Source: an uncultured Nioella sp. (GTDB lineage Bacteria > Pseudomonadota > Alphaproteobacteria > Rhodobacterales > Rhodobacteraceae). Taken from it: a stretch of 64,000 nucleotides of DNA. Position 1 is the first letter of the stretch. Each line of letters begins with the position of its first letter. Positions 18,426-27,723 of this stretch are shown here, one piece after another. Where the stretch lies: NCBI GenBank assembly GCA_947498125.1, contig CANMJH010000001.1, positions 1,426,001 through 1,490,000 of the forward strand. Reading direction: 5' to 3'. A program made the translations under genes and the position numbers. The notes under the pieces were generated by a model that searched no databases, had not been told where the DNA came from, and worked only from the letters and a program-made list of their open reading frames with translations.

Positions 18426-20863
18426 AACAGAAAAAACTCGTCGTCATTGGGGCCGGTATGGCCTCAGGACGCGCGCTTGAACAACTTTTTGAAGCGGAGC
18501 CCGGCCAATGGGATGTCACGCTTTTCAACGCCGAGCCGCGCGGTAACTATAATCGCATCATGCTGTCCCCGGTTTTGTCCGGTGAAAAATCCTATGGCGA
18601 AATCGTCACCCATGACGACGCGTGGTATGAAGAAAATGGTGTCACTTGCCGGTTTGGCGAGGCCGTCGCAGGCATTGATACCAAAGCCAAAAAGGTCAGC
18701 GCCCCGAACGGTGATGTCGATTACGACAAATTGCTGATCGCCACAGGCTCGAACCCGTTCATCATCCCAATGCCGGGCCATGATCTGGATGGCGTGATCG
18801 CCTATCGGGATCTTGATGACACAAACAAGATGATCGATGCCGCAGGTCAGGGCGCGAAGGCCGTCGTAATTGGTGGCGGGCTTTTGGGTCTGGAAGCCGC
18901 GGCAGGTCTACGTCTGCGCGGCATGGATGTGACCGTCGTTCACTTGATGGGCCATTTGATGGAGCGTCAGCTGGATGAGGCCGCCGGATATCTGCTGCGC
19001 AAAGCCTTGGTCGATCGGGGGATTACTATCCGCTGCTCGACCAATTCCAAAGAGATTTTGGGCGAGAATGGCAAAGTGCGGGCCTTGTTGCTGGATGACG
19101 GCACCGAGATCCCGTGCGAATTGCTGGTCATGGCCGTGGGCATTCGTCCCAACACCAAACTGGCGGCAGATGCCGGGCTGGCTGTGGGCAAAGGCATTCA
19201 TGTCGATGACCAGATGCTGACCTCGGACCCTGATGTTTTGTCGGTTGGCGAATGCGTCGAACATGATGGCGCGATATTTGGCCTTGTGGCGCCGCTCTAT
19301 GACCAAGCCAAAGTGGCGGCGGAAACGTTGCTCGGCAATGACGCGACGTTTGTTCAAAAAGAGCTGTCGACCAAGTTGAAGGTCACGGGTTGCGACCTCT
19401 TTTCAGCTGGTGACTTTTCAGAGGGTGAGGGCCGCGAAGATATCGTTCTGCGTGACCCCAGCCGCGGGGTGTATCGCCGACTGGTTATCGAGGGCGATAA
19501 ACTGGTTGGCGCCGTGTTTTATGGCGACACCACCGACAGCAACTGGTTCTTTGGCCTGATCCAATCGGGCGAAGATATCAGTGACATGCGAGAGACGCTG
19601 ATCTTTGGACCCAGTTTCCAAGGGGGGACCGCCGTGGACCCTATGGCGGCCGTTGCAGCCTTACCGCTTGATGCGGAAATCTGTGGCTGTAACGGCGTAT
19701 GTAAAGGCACGATTGTTGACGCGATTGCGGCAGGGGCCACTGATCTTGGCGCTATTCGCACATCGACCAAGGCCAGCGCGTCCTGCGGGACGTGCACCGG
19801 TCTGGTTGAGCAAGTTCTGGCAACCACTTTGGGCGACGAATTTCAGATGCCCACCGCTCAGCCGGTTTGTGGCTGTACCGATCTGACCCATGAGGATGTT
19901 CGCCGCCTGATCAAATCTCAGGAGTTGAAATCCTTGCCTGCGGTCTGGCAGGAGCTTGGCTGGAAAACCCCGGATGGCTGCCATGTCTGCCGCCCGGCGC
20001 TGAACTACTATCTGCTGGCCGATTGGCCGCTGGACTATAAAGACGATCCGCAAAGCCGGTTCATCAACGAACGCAAACACGCCAATATCCAAAAGGACGG
20101 CACGTTCAGTGTTGTGCCCCGGATGTGGGGCGGCATGACCACCCCCGATGAGCTGCGCGCCATTGCCGATGCGGCCGATAAATATCAGGTTCCAACGGTC
20201 CATGTGACCGGCGGACAGCGCATCGACCTTTTGGGTGTGAAAGGCGAAGATCTGCCGGATATCTGGTCTGATCTGAACGCCGCCGGTCTGGTCTCGGGCC
20301 ATGCTTATGCCAAGGGTCTGCGCACGGTGAAAACCTGTGTCGGCAAAGATCATTGCCGCTTTGGCACGCAAGATTCCACTGGGTTGGGCATCAAACTGGA
20401 AAAGGCGCTATGGGGCTCTTGGGCGCCGCATAAGGTCAAGCTTGGTGTATCTGGATGCCCGCGCAACTGCGCCGAGGCGACGTGTAAGGATATCGGCATT
20501 GTCTGCGTTGATAGCGGCTACCAGATTGGTGTTGCTGGCGCTGCCGGGATGGATGTGAAGGAAACTGAACGTCTGGCCGATGTTGCCACCGAACAAGAGG
20601 TCATGGATGTGACCATGGCCTTTATGCAGATCTATCGCGAAAACGCGAAATATCTGGATCGCGCCTATAAATGGGTCGCCAAGGTTGGGCTGGATTGGGT
20701 CAAAGAGCAGGTTGTCGATAACCTCGAAGAACGTGCGGCGCTTGTTGAGCGGTTCAAGCTGTCGCAATCGGTGTTCCAGAAAGATCCATGGGCCGAACAC
20801 GTGAAAGAAAAAGCGGAAACCTATCAACCAATTGCAAGTCTTAGCATGGAGGCGGCAGAATGA
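18422..20863 (+). CDS. nirB: NAD(P)H nitrite reductase, large subunit
   Basis: An 813-residue assimilatory nitrite reductase that makes ammonium from nitrite. Order of parts: FAD site near the start (VVIGAGMASGRALEQLFEAE), NAD(P)H site (KAVVIGGGLLGLEAAAGLR), a [2Fe-2S] BFD-like domain near 420-470 (CGCNGVCKG...CGTCTG), a second BFD-like pair (VCGCTDLTHEDV...CHVCRP), a ferredoxin-like half domain, and the sirohaem/[4Fe-4S] site (CVGKDHCRFG then SGCPRNCAEATCKDIG). Length is normal. It overlaps the globin and nirD by four bases each. It needs sirohaem, probably supplied by the CysG-like product downstream. Confidence 0.97.
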   Translation: MKQKKLVVIGAGMASGRALEQLFEAEPGQWDVTLFNAEPRGNYNRIMLSPVLSGEKSYGEIVTHDDAWYEENGVTCRFGEAVAGIDTKAKKVSAPNGDVDYDKLLIATGSNPFIIPMPGHDLDGVIAYRDLDDTNKMIDAAGQGAKAVVIGGGLLGLEAAAGLRLRGMDVTVVHLMGHLMERQLDEAAGYLLRKALVDRGITIRCSTNSKEILGENGKVRALLLDDGTEIPCELLVMAVGIRPNTKLAADAGLAVGKGIHVDDQMLTSDPDVLSVGECVEHDGAIFGLVAPLYDQAKVAAETLLGNDATFVQKELSTKLKVTGCDLFSAGDFSEGEGREDIVLRDPSRGVYRRLVIEGDKLVGAVFYGDTTDSNWFFGLIQSGEDISDMRETLIFGPSFQGGTAVDPMAAVAALPLDAEICGCNGVCKGTIVDAIAAGATDLGAIRTSTKASASCGTCTGLVEQVLATTLGDEFQMPTAQPVCGCTDLTHEDVRRLIKSQELKSLPAVWQELGWKTPDGCHVCRPALNYYLLADWPLDYKDDPQSRFINERKHANIQKDGTFSVVPRMWGGMTTPDELRAIADAADKYQVPTVHVTGGQRIDLLGVKGEDLPDIWSDLNAAGLVSGHAYAKGLRTVKTCVGKDHCRFGTQDSTGLGIKLEKALWGSWAPHKVKLGVSGCPRNCAEATCKDIGIVCVDSGYQIGVAGAAGMDVKETERLADVATEQEVMDVTMAFMQIYRENAKYLDRAYKWVAKVGLDWVKEQVVDNLEERAALVERFKLSQSVFQKDPWAEHVKEKAETYQPIASLSMEAAE

Positions 20864-21192
20864 GCTGGATGGATCTCGGCCCGCTAGAGGCCCTGCCCCT
20901 GCGCGGCGCGCGTAAAGTCAAAACCGATCTCGGCTGTGTGGGCATTTTCCGCACCGAGGACGATAAGGTTTTTGCAGTTTCCAACTCTTGCCCGCACAAA
21001 GACGGTCCCCTCAATGAGGGGATCGTGCATGGTCACAATGTGACCTGCCCCTTGCATAACTGGGTGTTTAATCTGGAAACGGGTCAAGCTTTGGGCGCAG
21101 ATGATGGCCAGCTTGAAACCTATCCGACCCGTGTTGAGAACGGCCACATCCTTTTGGATGTCAGCCAGCTAGTAAAGGCCCGCGTTGCATGA
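20860..21192 (+). CDS. nirD: Nitrite reductase small subunit, Rieske type
   Basis: A 110-residue NirD. It carries both Rieske ligand pairs, SCPHKDGPLNEG and CPLHNWVFN, so it should bind a [2Fe-2S] cluster, unlike the E. coli NirD, which lacks the ligands. It partners NirB in passing electrons to the sirohaem site. It overlaps nirB and nasA by four bases at each end, so the three reductase chains are translationally coupled. Confidence 0.95.
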   Translation: MSWMDLGPLEALPLRGARKVKTDLGCVGIFRTEDDKVFAVSNSCPHKDGPLNEGIVHGHNVTCPLHNWVFNLETGQALGADDGQLETYPTRVENGHILLDVSQLVKARVA

Positions 21193-23816
21193 GCACGACC
21201 AAAACCACCTGCGCCTATTGCGGCGTTGGCTGCGGGGTATTGGCAACGCCTGACGGAAAAGGCGGTGCCAAGATCGCAGGCGATCCCGATCATCCAGCCA
21301 ATTTCGGGCGGCTCTGCTCGAAGGGCTCGGCTTTAGGCGAGACGCTGGATTTATCTGACCGGTTACTGACCCCGATGATGGATGGGGTTGCGGCAAGTTG
21401 GGACAAGGCGCTTGATACTGTCGCGGCGCGTTTTGCCGAGACCATCGCAGAACATGGGCCGGATTCTGTGGCCTTTTATGTCTCGGGTCAGCTGCTGACC
21501 GAGGATTACTATATCGCCAATAAGCTGATCAAAGGCTTTATGGGCACGGCCAATATCGACACAAATTCAAGGCTTTGCATGGCCTCGACCGTTGCGGGCC
21601 ACAAACGCGCCTTTGGAACAGACACAGTTCCGGGCCAATATGAGGATCTGGAAGAGGCCGATCTGGTTGTTTTGACCGGATCGAACTTGGCGTGGTGCCA
21701 TCCGGTGCTCTACCAGCGTCTTGCCGCCGCGAAAGAGGCGCGGCCGCATATGAAAGTGGTCAATATTGACCCGCGCCGCACGGCCACCAATGATTTGGCC
21801 GATCTGCACCTTCCGCTGGCCCCCGGCAGCGATGTTGCGCTTTTTAACGGGCTGCTTACCGCTATTGAAAAGGCAGGCGCCATCGATGCTGCCTATGCTT
21901 CGGCGCATGTCACTGGGTTAGACGCTGCATTAGACGCCGCACGGACAAGCGATGCGGGCGCGACCGAGCTGACACCGGATCTGCTTCAGAAATTTTATGA
22001 CCTTTGGATTGGCACCGAAAAAGTCGTGACGGTGTTCTCGCAAGGCGTGAACCAATCCTCTTCGGGGGCCGATAAGGTCAATGCGATCCTCAATTGCCAT
22101 TTGGCCACCGGCCGGATTGGCCGCCCGGGGCTTGGCCCGTTTTCGGTCACTGGGCAGCCCAATGCGATGGGCGGGCGCGAAGTTGGTGGTTTGGCCAATA
22201 TGCTGGCCTGCCACATGGATATCGAAAACCCAACGCACCGGATGGCGGTCAAAGACTTCTGGTCAGCGCCTCAGATCCCCGAACACCCCGGATTGAAGGC
22301 GGTCGATATGTTCGACGCTGTTGGTGCGGGCAAGATCAAGGCGCTGTGGGTTATCCACACGAACCCTGCCGCCAGCATGCCGGATGCCGATGCCGTGCGC
22401 GACGCCATTGATGGGTGCGATTTCGTTGTTGTTTCGGATGTAACGGCGCAGACAGACACGGCGCGATTGGCCGATATTATTCTGCCTGCCTCTGGATGGG
22501 GCGAAAAAGACGGCACGGTCACAAATTCCGAACGCTGCATCAGCCGTCAACGCCCCTTTCTGGATGCCCCCGGACAGGCGCGCGCCGATTGGGATATTCT
22601 GGCGGATGTTGGCCGCCGCATGGGGTTTGGCGCGGCATTTGATTATAGCGGCCCGGCCGAGGTATTCCGCGAGCTTGCGACCTTGTCAGGGATCGCAGGG
22701 TCGATGGGTCTGGACTTTGATATCTCTGCGCTTTGGGACGTTTCAGATCACGAATATAACGAATTGCGCCCGAGCTACTGGCCTCTGACCAAAACGCGCA
22801 AAGGTGGCAGGTTCTTCGCCGATGGTGGGTTTTATACCGCTGATCGCAAAGCCCGTATGCTGGCGCTGACGCCCAAACCGCCCGCGGCAAAACCCACTGA
22901 CGCGTTCCCCTATCGATTGAACACAGGCCGTATTCGCGACCAGTGGCACACAATGACCCGCACGGCAAAATCGGCGCGTTTGTCGTCGCATTTGGCCGAG
23001 CCTTTTCTCGAAGTTCACCCGCGCGATGCCGATAAGCTGGGGCTCGTCGCCGCCGATCTGGCCGAAGTGAGCAGCCCGCACGGCACGGCAATATTGCGCG
23101 TGCTTGTGACCGACCGCGTCATGCCCGGTCAGGTCTTTGTTCCAATGCATTGGACCGGCGAAATGTCGAGCGCGGGGCGTGTAAACGCCTTGGTTGCGCC
23201 TGTGGTTGATCCTGTGTCTGGCCAGCCCGAAAGCAAAGCGAGCGTGGCGCAGATCGCCCCCTATCGCCCCACCCATTACGGGTTTGGCATGTCACGAAAC
23301 GAGCCGGTTTCGACCGATCGCTATTGGGCCAAAGCCCGCACCGATTTGGGGTGGCGCATCGAACTTGGGCTGGATGACAGCCCCGAGGATTGGCTGGAAT
23401 TCGCGCGGAACATGTTTGGCATAACCAGCAATGAGGTGCCGTTGACGGTGTCTGATCCCGGTCGGGGGCTGCACCGAATGGCGTTTTTTGAGCAAGGTCA
23501 GCTTGCTGCGGCGCTCTTCATCGCGCCACAGCCTGTGCCCGTGGCCCGCCCCTATCTTGTTGGACAAATCGGGGCAGAATTTGAACCGGGATTGCTCTCA
23601 GGGCAGCCCGGTGCGGACCGTCCTGACCCCGGCGCAACCGTCTGCGCCTGCTTTAATGTGGGTATCAATACGATCCGTAACGCGATTGCAGAAAAGGCTC
23701 TGGGATCTGTCGATGCGATTGGTGCGGCCTTGCAGGCCGGGACCAATTGTGGCTCTTGTAAGCCAGAGCTTCGACAGATCCTGGAGGATGGCGCACCGCG
23801 TCTTGCCGCTGAATGA
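21189..23816 (+). CDS. nasA: Assimilatory nitrate reductase, catalytic subunit
   Basis: An 875-residue molybdopterin oxidoreductase reducing nitrate to nitrite in the cytoplasm. The N-terminal [4Fe-4S] motif is TCAYCGVGCGVLA with the last Cys in RLCSKGSALGET. The molybdopterin region includes NIDTNSRLCMASTVAGHKRA and GSNLAWCHPVLYQRL, with no Tat signal. The C-terminal dinucleotide-binding domain begins around YRLNTGRIRDQWHTMTRT. A BFD-like [2Fe-2S] domain closes the protein (TVCACFNVG then TNCGSCKPELRQIL), as in NasA forms that take electrons directly from a partner. Four-base overlaps join it to nirD and the TrpD2-like gene. Confidence 0.96.
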   Translation: MSTTKTTCAYCGVGCGVLATPDGKGGAKIAGDPDHPANFGRLCSKGSALGETLDLSDRLLTPMMDGVAASWDKALDTVAARFAETIAEHGPDSVAFYVSGQLLTEDYYIANKLIKGFMGTANIDTNSRLCMASTVAGHKRAFGTDTVPGQYEDLEEADLVVLTGSNLAWCHPVLYQRLAAAKEARPHMKVVNIDPRRTATNDLADLHLPLAPGSDVALFNGLLTAIEKAGAIDAAYASAHVTGLDAALDAARTSDAGATELTPDLLQKFYDLWIGTEKVVTVFSQGVNQSSSGADKVNAILNCHLATGRIGRPGLGPFSVTGQPNAMGGREVGGLANMLACHMDIENPTHRMAVKDFWSAPQIPEHPGLKAVDMFDAVGAGKIKALWVIHTNPAASMPDADAVRDAIDGCDFVVVSDVTAQTDTARLADIILPASGWGEKDGTVTNSERCISRQRPFLDAPGQARADWDILADVGRRMGFGAAFDYSGPAEVFRELATLSGIAGSMGLDFDISALWDVSDHEYNELRPSYWPLTKTRKGGRFFADGGFYTADRKARMLALTPKPPAAKPTDAFPYRLNTGRIRDQWHTMTRTAKSARLSSHLAEPFLEVHPRDADKLGLVAADLAEVSSPHGTAILRVLVTDRVMPGQVFVPMHWTGEMSSAGRVNALVAPVVDPVSGQPESKASVAQIAPYRPTHYGFGMSRNEPVSTDRYWAKARTDLGWRIELGLDDSPEDWLEFARNMFGITSNEVPLTVSDPGRGLHRMAFFEQGQLAAALFIAPQPVPVARPYLVGQIGAEFEPGLLSGQPGADRPDPGATVCACFNVGINTIRNAIAEKALGSVDAIGAALQAGTNCGSCKPELRQILEDGAPRLAAE

Positions 23817-24814
23817 GTCTATCAAAATTTGTGCATGCACTGGGACGGGGCCCTGCTCGGTCCCGCCATCTGACGAGAGACGAGGCCAAGGAGGCGCTCG
23901 GCCTGATCTTGCGCGGCGAAGCTGCGCCTGAGGCAACGGGCGCGCTGTTGATGCTTCTGCGGTATCGCGGCGAGAACGCCGATGAGATCGCGGGCTTTGT
24001 CGACGCCACACGCAACGTCGCTGCACCCTGGCCCGGACAACCCGCCGCGATTGATTGGCCAAGCTACGCCGCCGGGCGCAGCCGGGGCCTGCCTTGGTTT
24101 TTGCTGTCTGCCAAATTATTGGCTGGCGCGGGCTATCCGGTTTTGCTTCAGGGGTGGAACTCTGCGGCGCATCAATCAGACAACGCCTCGGTGCGTGGCG
24201 CCCTGCCCTTAATCGGGATCGAACATGCCGCGTCGATCAACGCCTGCGCCGCCGCGATGGAGCGCGATGGCATTGCCTATCTACCGCTTGAAGTGTTGTG
24301 CCCGGAAGCGCTGGCCGTTTTGCGGCTGCGCGACGTGTTTGGCCTGCGCTCGCCCATCAATACCGCGCTGCGATTGGTGAACCCGTCGGGGGCCAGAACC
24401 AGCGTTCAAGGTGTTTTTCATCCCCCTTATCGCGGTCTGCAAACGGATGCGTCTAAGTTGTTGGGTCAGCCCAATCAGATGGTCCTAAAGGGCGCCGGCG
24501 GTGAGTTTGAGCGTTTGCCCGCAAAGGACGTTTCGCTTTTGGGGCTGCGGGACGGGCAAGAATTCGAAGAAATCGCCCCGGCCATTATTCCCGAAGCGCG
24601 GGGCCGTTTGGCCGATGGTCCGGCCTCGGATCACCCCGGCGCATTGGCGACCCTTTGGAGCGGTGCGGAAGATGACGCCTTTGCCGAAACCATCGTCACC
24701 GGCACCGCTGCTGCGGCCCTTTTTGCAGCGGGCGTTGCGCCGAATGTCGCCAAATCCGAGACCTTGGCCGCAGAGATGTGGGCCGGCCGGAATAAGACAA
24801 TTGAGAAAGCCTAA
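23813..24814 (+). CDS. TrpD2/YbiB-like phosphoribosyltransferase-fold protein
   Basis: A 333-residue protein related to anthranilate phosphoribosyltransferase: N-terminal helical domain (LTRDEAKEALGLILRGEAAP, LMLLRYRGENADEIAGFVDA) and an alpha/beta domain (VLLQGWNSAAHQSDNASVRG, INTALRLVNPSGARTSVQGV, FHPPYRGLQTDASKLLG, MVLKGAGGEFERLPAKDVSL). The glycine-rich PRPP-binding loop typical of TrpD is altered, as in TrpD2 proteins that bind nucleic acid rather than make tryptophan. Such genes recur in nitrate clusters, but no role there is established as far as I know. Its start overlaps the nasA stop by four bases and the CysG-like gene starts three bases after it. Confidence 0.8.
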   Translation: MSLSKFVHALGRGPARSRHLTRDEAKEALGLILRGEAAPEATGALLMLLRYRGENADEIAGFVDATRNVAAPWPGQPAAIDWPSYAAGRSRGLPWFLLSAKLLAGAGYPVLLQGWNSAAHQSDNASVRGALPLIGIEHAASINACAAAMERDGIAYLPLEVLCPEALAVLRLRDVFGLRSPINTALRLVNPSGARTSVQGVFHPPYRGLQTDASKLLGQPNQMVLKGAGGEFERLPAKDVSLLGLRDGQEFEEIAPAIIPEARGRLADGPASDHPGALATLWSGAEDDAFAETIVTGTAAAALFAAGVAPNVAKSETLAAEMWAGRNKTIEKA

Positions 24815-24817
24815 GCC

Positions 24818-25768
24818 ATGAAAACCTTTCCGATGTTCTTGCAAATGGCAGGCCGCGAAGTGGTTATCGCGGGCGGCGGCGAGCAAGCGGCACAAAAGGC
24901 ACGCTTGGTTTTGAAAACCGACGCCAAGCTGCGCCTATTGGCGCCAGAACTGGACCCCGAACTGGCGGATCTGGTTGCGTCTGGCCGCGCCACCCAAGAT
25001 AGCGCGCGCGTCACACCGGAGAGTTTTGAAGCGGCGGGGCTGGTTTTTGTCGCCTCAGGCTGCCCCGCATTGGACCGCTGCCTGCATGCGCTTGCCAAAT
25101 CGGCGGGCGCCTTGGTGAATGTCGTGGATCAGCCGCATCTTTGCGATGCCGTGACGCCGTCGATCGTGGACCGCGACCCGGTTGTGATTGCCATCGGCAC
25201 CGAAGGAACGGCGCCGGTTTTGGGCCGTCAGATCAAATCGAAGATCGAACAAATCCTAGAGCCCAACCTTGGCGGTTTATCCGCCCTTGCCGGGCGCATG
25301 CGCGGCGCGGTTGCTGCCAATGTTGCCTTGAAAGATCGGCGCAGCTTTTGGGATTGGATTTTTTCGGGGCCAGTGCGCCGCGCCCATGCGCGCGGGGCCG
25401 AGCGCGAAGCGGCAAAGCTATTGAAAGAGGCGGTCGCCAAAGGCGGCGCGCCGAACAATGGCAGTCAAGGACGGCTAACCCAAATTATATTGGGATCGGC
25501 AGATGTTGATCTTTTGCCCTTGCGCGCCATGCGCCACTTGCAAGAGGCAGATATGATTTTTGTCGAGGTAGGCAGCCCCGCCGAAGCGCTGGAACTGGCG
25601 CGCCGCGACGCTGGACGCCGCAGCTTTGCGCAAGGCGCAGCCCCGATAGACAGAATTCTTGCTGCCGTTTCAGATGGCGAGAATGTTGTTTGCCTGTCCA
25701 AAGATGCAATTGGCGGGCTGACCCCGCCAGAAGGTGCCGAGAGCGAAACCCTCGGCCCGGCGATTTAG
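24818..25768 (+). CDS. CysG-like sirohaem synthase with truncated methyltransferase part
   Basis: A 316-residue protein. Residues 1-150 match the Met8p/CysG N-terminal module, which oxidises precorrin-2 to sirohydrochlorin and inserts iron (VVIAGGGEQAAQKARLVL, LVNVVDQPHLCDAVTPSIVD, IGTEGTAPVLGRQIKSKIEQ). Residues 150-215 form the CysG dimerisation helix region. From about 222 it resembles the start of a SUMT (uroporphyrinogen-III methyltransferase) domain (RLTQIILGSADVDLLPLRAM, LQEADMIFVEV) but lacks most of the SAM-binding part; full CysG is about 457 residues. Methylation is probably done by a separate enzyme. It supplies sirohaem for NirB. The 3' end overlaps the convergent kinase gene. 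Confidence 0.85.
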   Translation: MKTFPMFLQMAGREVVIAGGGEQAAQKARLVLKTDAKLRLLAPELDPELADLVASGRATQDSARVTPESFEAAGLVFVASGCPALDRCLHALAKSAGALVNVVDQPHLCDAVTPSIVDRDPVVIAIGTEGTAPVLGRQIKSKIEQILEPNLGGLSALAGRMRGAVAANVALKDRRSFWDWIFSGPVRRAHARGAEREAAKLLKEAVAKGGAPNNGSQGRLTQIILGSADVDLLPLRAMRHLQEADMIFVEVGSPAEALELARRDAGRRSFAQGAAPIDRILAAVSDGENVVCLSKDAIGGLTPPEGAESETLGPAI

Positions 25769-26712
25769 GTCTCTTTGGGGATAATCGCGCCTTTGACCTG
25801 AATGACTTTGGCCGCCATATCATGACCGCCGCGCAAAGCCTCGGCCGTTGAGCCGCCTTTTAGCAATGCCGCCAAGTAGCCCGCATTAAAGCTGTCGCCT
25901 GCCGCGGTTGTGTCGATAATTTTGGTCACGGCGGGATAACTGGCCCCTGTCACGTCGCCAGACAAATCAACCGGTCCTTCGGCGCCGCGCTTCAACGCGC
26001 CGAACTGAACGCCAAAATCGCGCAGACGCGCAAGCACTTCTGCCTCGTTTTTGTCGCCAAACAGCGCCATCTCGTCATCGACAGATGGCAGGGCAATGTC
26101 GGCCTCGGACCACATCCGCATATTCACATCGCGCGCGGTTTCAACGTCTTCCCAAAGGCGCGGGCGGTAATTGCTGTCATAAACAAAGATACCGCCAGCC
26201 GCACGATAAGAGGGCAGCCATGCGATAATCTTTTCGCGGGTTCCGGGCGGCAGGATGGCCATGGAGATGCCAGAAATCTGAAGCATCGAGACATCCATCA
26301 GTTTTTCCAGCGTCACCTCGGCAGGTTCTGCAAACAGGGTCCGGGCGGCCGCAGTTTCGCGCCAGTAGAAAAAGCTGCGCTCGCCCTCATCATCGGTTTC
26401 AATCGCGTAAAGGCCGGGCATTTTATCTGCGCGACGTTCCACAAAGCTGCCATCGATATTGTGACCACGCATTTGGTCAAGAATTCGGTCGCTATAAGGA
26501 TCAGTGCCAAGCGCCGTGACATAGGCGACCTTGGGCCCTACCCCGTCCAGCAATCGCGCCAAATATACCGCCGAGTTATACGTGTCGCCCGCAACGCCAA
26601 CCTTGACCAGATCGTCGCCCGCATTTGACAGCTCGATCATCACCTCACCCAAGCAAGCCACCGTCGTTTGAGGCTGCTTCAGTTTTTCTACAAGATCCTG
26701 ACCCATCGTCAT
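25765..26712 (-). CDS. kdgK: PfkB-family sugar kinase, KDG kinase-like
   Basis: A 315-residue ribokinase-fold kinase. The N-terminal substrate region is VACLGEVMIELSNAG and VGVAGDTYNSAVYLARLL; the C-terminal PfkB signature IDTTAAGDSFNAGYLAALL contains the catalytic Asp. The early GEVMIEL and GDTYN-AVYL pattern is typical of 2-keto-3-deoxygluconate kinase, which phosphorylates KDG to KDPG for the Entner-Doudoroff pathway. It begins inside the stop of the GntR regulator gene (ATGA overlap), so the two are co-transcribed and the regulator probably senses a sugar acid. Exact sugar specificity is inferred. Confidence 0.85.
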   Translation of the reverse strand: MTMGQDLVEKLKQPQTTVACLGEVMIELSNAGDDLVKVGVAGDTYNSAVYLARLLDGVGPKVAYVTALGTDPYSDRILDQMRGHNIDGSFVERRADKMPGLYAIETDDEGERSFFYWRETAAARTLFAEPAEVTLEKLMDVSMLQISGISMAILPPGTREKIIAWLPSYRAAGGIFVYDSNYRPRLWEDVETARDVNMRMWSEADIALPSVDDEMALFGDKNEAEVLARLRDFGVQFGALKRGAEGPVDLSGDVTGASYPAVTKIIDTTAAGDSFNAGYLAALLKGGSTAEALRGGHDMAAKVIQVKGAIIPKET

Positions 26713-27431
26713 GCTGCGCTTTCCTGTTCAAAAGTGTTGTGGACCTGATCCCAGGCCTCGTTCAGATGACCGCGCAGGGCGGTTTCTGCGGTATCGGCAT
26801 CGCGCATCAAAATCGCTTCGAAAAGCGCTTCATGTGCCGCGAAATTCTGAGCATTCCGCTCGGTGCTGGCGGGCATTTGCGACCAATGCGGCGAAAGCCA
26901 TGTGGTAAAGGCGCCATGGGCTGCCAAGAGAACTGGATTTCCGGACACATCAAAGAGGCATTTGTGGAAGGCGATATCTGTTTGAAAAAACAGATCATCA
27001 TCGTCAATTGCAGCACCGTTTCGATCTAAAGCGGCTTTCATGGCGGTCAGATCGTCTTTGCTGGCCGACAAAGCCGCAGAGCGTGCAAGCCCGGCCTCTA
27101 GCAAAATGCGTGTCTCAAAGAGGTTCTTAACGCCACCCTGCTGACCCAGCAGATGGGTCACGATCGTTCCAATGGAATCAAACGCAGTGTCAAATCCGGG
27201 CATACGTACTACCGGACGATGGCGCGGGCGTGCTTCGATCATACCGCGTTGAGACAAGATCCGGATCGCTTCCCGTACAACAGTACGGCTCACCGAATAT
27301 TCTGACATAAGATCGCGTTCGGCTGGCAAAGCCGCACCATCGGTCAAGATCCCTGACAGGATCTGACCCTCGATGGTTTCAACTATAATATCTGCCGCTC
27401 GCCCCGAGCTATGAGACCCAGTCACGTCCAT
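26709..27431 (-). CDS. FadR-type (GntR/FCD) sugar-acid regulator
   Basis: A 240-residue GntR-family protein: winged helix at about 10-75 (LPAERDLMSEYSVSRTVVRE, AIRILSQRGMIEARPRHRP) and a helical FCD effector domain (NLFETRILLEAGLARSAAL, FQTDIAFHKCLFDVSGNPVL, AAHEALFEAILMRDADTAE), whose His and Asp residues usually bind a metal and a small acid. ATG 27431 follows AGGAAAGGG; a GTG at 27449 is in frame but less well placed. It precedes and overlaps kdgK. A TTTGGT-AGG-ACCAAA dyad 81-95 nt upstream looks like its own operator. Confidence 0.88.
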   Translation of the reverse strand: MDVTGSHSSGRAADIIVETIEGQILSGILTDGAALPAERDLMSEYSVSRTVVREAIRILSQRGMIEARPRHRPVVRMPGFDTAFDSIGTIVTHLLGQQGGVKNLFETRILLEAGLARSAALSASKDDLTAMKAALDRNGAAIDDDDLFFQTDIAFHKCLFDVSGNPVLLAAHGAFTTWLSPHWSQMPASTERNAQNFAAHEALFEAILMRDADTAETALRGHLNEAWDQVHNTFEQESAA

Positions 27432-27511
27432 TCCCTTTCCTACCCGCACATTTCCATCCCTGAATTAAACCAAATCGGCCCAAATCGAGACTTTTGCGAA
27501 TCTCCATGTCA

Positions 27512-27526
27512 TTTGGTAGGACCAAA
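27512..27526. promoter_or_regulatory. Candidate GntR/FadR-type operator
   Basis: TTTGGT-AGG-ACCAAA is a perfect inverted repeat with a three-base centre. FadR-type repressors typically bind TGGT-N3-ACCA forms. It lies in the 292-bp gap between the kdgK regulator gene and the divergent HAD gene, so it may control either or both. Confidence 0.6.
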
Positions 27527-27723
27527 ATGGCACCTTGTCGAGATATTTCTGCCATCACACGACATTACAACCCTTTCATCGGACGAAATAGGGTTCGCCT
27601 TGACAGACCAAATGCGAATGTTCATCAGGTGTCGCAGCGGAAGGTAGAAATGAGTTGCCGCATTTGCATTGCATAGTCAGAATTACCCAGACCAACGAAG
27701 ACCAATAGTAAGACGAAATTAGC

